Shown here piece after piece: positions 61,822-64,000 of a DNA stretch of 64,000 nt. Each line of letters opens with the position of its first letter. Position 1 is the first letter of the stretch. Where the stretch lies: positions 248,001 through 312,000 of the forward strand of contig NOWV01000080.1 in NCBI GenBank assembly GCA_003344405.1, read 5' to 3'. Source of the DNA: Trichoplax sp. H2 (lineage: Eukaryota > Placozoa > Uniplacotomia > Trichoplacea). The translations under genes and the position numbers were made by a program. Under the pieces are notes generated by a model. The model searched no databases, was not told where the DNA came from, and saw only the letters and a list, made by a program, of their open reading frames with translations.

Positions 61822-64000
61822 TTAACGTGCTTCAGCTAAGCCAATGATTTCTAATATCATAATGAACAGGTTGACAATATCACTATATAAATTTAAAGTT
61901 GCGAAAATATATTCTTCTGGAGAAATAGCATATCGTTTTTGGCCCCACATCATCAGCTGTGTATTATATATCAGGTACTAAAAGGAAAGGTAGTATTTAG
62001 TTATTAAATAGAGATTGGCAACGAAATAAAACTTGAAAGAAAATCAAAGTTACATCATCCATTAATGGCAGATATATCTATTAATTCATTCAGCATTATC
62101 TTACCAAAGTGAATATAAATGCCCCTATGCTGGCGTAGACGATATAAAGTATCTATTAAAGTACAACGGATTTTATTTAATCAAACTTGGATTGAATAGA
62201 CATGAATAAGCCATGAGTAAATGTCAAGAGCTGAAAAATTCTCTTACCCTGTTATAGAAAAAGATGCAAAAGAATCCAAAACCCATTAAAACACCCAATA
62301 ATCCCAATAATAATCCACCTTGTGACGTAAAATCCATCTAACGCCAAGTATTGCATTAATAAGGATTAATACTCGGGCATGTAATGAATCAATTAAAAAT
62401 GATTTTTCACAAAGTTTCATATAATTATCATAACTACCTTTGTCTGTAGAGAAAAGATCGTAATAACAAATGCTACAATCTAAAATTTGAAAAATATTAA
62501 TACAAATGATGCATTTCTTCCCTCCAAGCCAATTAGCTAAACAATTACAAGACAATATTAGCCTAAAATAAGATGAAAAATAATTACCGAAACAATCCCA
62601 AACGCTATCATAACTGCGCTGACTTTGAAATAGCTATAAAACAAGGTAAAGGAAGAGCAAAAAGGTGATAAATGCCATACAATATTAAATTAAGATGAAA
62701 AGCATTTAAATGTCATCTATAAAAACAGATACATATATCATTCTGACTTTCAAATAGCTACAAATCAAAGTAAAGAAAACGGAAAAAGCGCGAAAGCAGG
62801 CAAATATCGAATACTGATGAATTATATTGCAATTATATAGAACAAGCAGACTCTTGCAGTATCATTCTACCAAATCCTACTGCCCAACAGTATTATTGCT
62901 GCATAAAGAAATCTCTAAGAATAACGCAGATATCTTTCTAACTGATTATCAATTTGCCATGTAATTGAGGTAGTTAAAATTATCTCATACGCACAAGGTC
63001 AAAATAAGCAATATTCTAGCTTACCTAGCAATAGTGCCGACCATAAATGACATAATCAATGTCTAGAAAAATATAAATACGATGATATAACTTTTGCATA
63101 ACTCAATTTCAGTATATCGATAGAAAGAGCAATGGCCTAACTTAATCTTTTTCAATGTAGTCGTTTTGTCAAGGATTAATGACGAAAGATATAATTTTAG
63201 ACCTATTCGCATTTGTTACTTACATAAATTAAAAGGCAGATGTAGTTATAAGGGATCTCTCTTCTACAATTAGACATTAAATAGTTTTAGATTAAATATC
63301 TTTTAATGGCGACATTTGTATCCTTGTGTATTAAAATCAATAAAATGATGTTTAATGATCACAATGAAAATAGATATCTACAATGGATAATAAATATACT
63401 AGTAACTATTACAATCATTAAATCATGAAAAGAAAACATCTTTATCTTATATATATTAAACTTGGCGTCCAAACAACACATACTGTTACAAAATAACATT
63501 AACTTGCCTTGCTTCAACTACGCTCCCCATGATAACGGTCACGATCAGTAATAAAACACTGGATTCGGTAAATTTCAGATGTGAAGACATTGAAACATTA
63601 ATTACTTATCTCTGGAAATAAATACTCCATTTTCAAACTAAAGCAACTACATGCATCTATGCAAGCTCCTTACATTCCCAAAATATACATCCACATATTT
63701 TGATGAATAAATTCTTGGATGGGCTTCCTAAAGTTTATAATAAGCAATAAAAATGTTTTTGTGTTATCCGAAATCAAAGAAATTTTCCTAGATTCGATCG
63801 TAAACTTGAATTCTGCTAACGGTAACTTCAAATTGGACTATCTTCTTATGAATCAGTTTAAGGTCAATGACTAGTCATGTAGGTATTGAAATCGTCTTCA
63901 ATTCAGCATGATATTGGTTGTCGTAATTAGTATTACTTGTTACTATTAACGCAAAGAAATCAATTACTTACACGAATATAAACAGCGCTGTAATTCCGCA
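61822..64000 (-). CDS. TMBIM/Lifeguard-family (Bax inhibitor-like) membrane protein, 5' end missing
   Basis: Nine exons on the minus strand, the first cut by the window edge: 63972-64000, 63674-63727, 63504-63558, 63224-63256, 63025-63062, 62588-62633, 62438-62479, 62248-62337, 61822-61977, all GT-AG and in phase. The visible protein is a chain of hydrophobic helices with family landmarks in order: GITALFIF, KPIQEFIHQNMWMY, QIPYNYICLLIYTLIMSF then MVGTIAS, FSLQTKMDFTSQGG, LIYNTQLMM and RYAISPEEYIFATLNLYSDI near the C-terminus. Members sit in ER or Golgi membranes, leak Ca2+ through a central pore and restrain cell death. The aspartate usually found in the IYDTQ motif is Asn here (IYNTQ), in a position linked in bacterial BI-1 homologues to pH and calcium gating. 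The subfamily (FAIM2/GRINA/TMBIM1 versus TMBIM4) is not resolved. Very small exons (33, 38, 42 and 46 nt) are typical of this locus. Confidence 0.9.

Overview
The window is an AT-rich, intron-rich animal nuclear genome segment. Every recognisable gene is a conserved metazoan one split by many GT-AG introns, and coding exons are often under 100 nt. Gene density (about 9 kb per gene), low GC and near-vertebrate gene structures fit an early-branching metazoan. A placozoan (Trichoplax/Hoilungia type) is my best guess, but that is inference from overall character and not from any diagnostic marker.

Layout, left to right. (1) 54-4711, plus strand: the 3' part of an unidentified helical-protein gene, rebuilt exon by exon; its introns hold a degenerate ~105-bp tandem repeat. 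(2) 7276-20620, minus strand: a complete lethal giant larvae gene (LLGL), 19 coding exons, 955 residues, aPKC phospho-motif intact, one intron with U12-type signals. (3) 20621-32759: a 12-kb gene-free stretch with a cluster of TGA(C/G)TCA sites, blocks of ACTGT/ACAGT pentamers, and a five-copy ~230-bp tandem array just before the next gene. (4) 32760-35271, plus: drebrin-like/Abp1 (DBNL), 582 residues, ADF-H plus SH3, with an amplified central repeat. (5) 38140-47019, minus: a class II Rab11-FIP (FIP3/FIP4/Nuf type), 552 residues. (6) 47020-49523: a short divergent intergenic region packed with pentamer palindromes. (7) 49524-53899, plus: CDK11 (PITSLRE kinase), 742 residues. (8) 54840-59248, minus: OS-9, the ER lectin of ERAD, 655 residues, all sugar-contact residues of the MRH domain present. 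(9) 59668-61002: a 1.24-kb 17-bp minisatellite abutting a TATA box and an AATAAA signal, possibly an LTR remnant. (10) 61822 to the window edge, minus: a TMBIM/Lifeguard-family membrane protein, 5' end cut off.

The genes are not an operon or a known cluster. Several act at the cell cortex and in membrane traffic (LLGL in polarity, DBNL at actin and endocytic sites, Rab11-FIP in recycling endosomes, OS-9 and TMBIM at ER membranes), which may be coincidence.

The strongest unexplained signal is a sequence style made of the pentamer ACTGT and its reverse complement ACAGT joined in both orientations, giving nested GTAC palindromes. By eye it gathers on the 5' side of all five genes whose start codon is visible and in two first introns, and it is sparse in the gene-free desert. 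The other leads are the unidentified gene, the 17-bp minisatellite with adjacent promoter-like signals, the U12-like LLGL intron, the 41-nt OS9 intron, and a Cys-for-Ala change in the CDK11 APE motif. All splice models were built by hand from phase, splice dinucleotides and remembered family sequences; no alignment was run.
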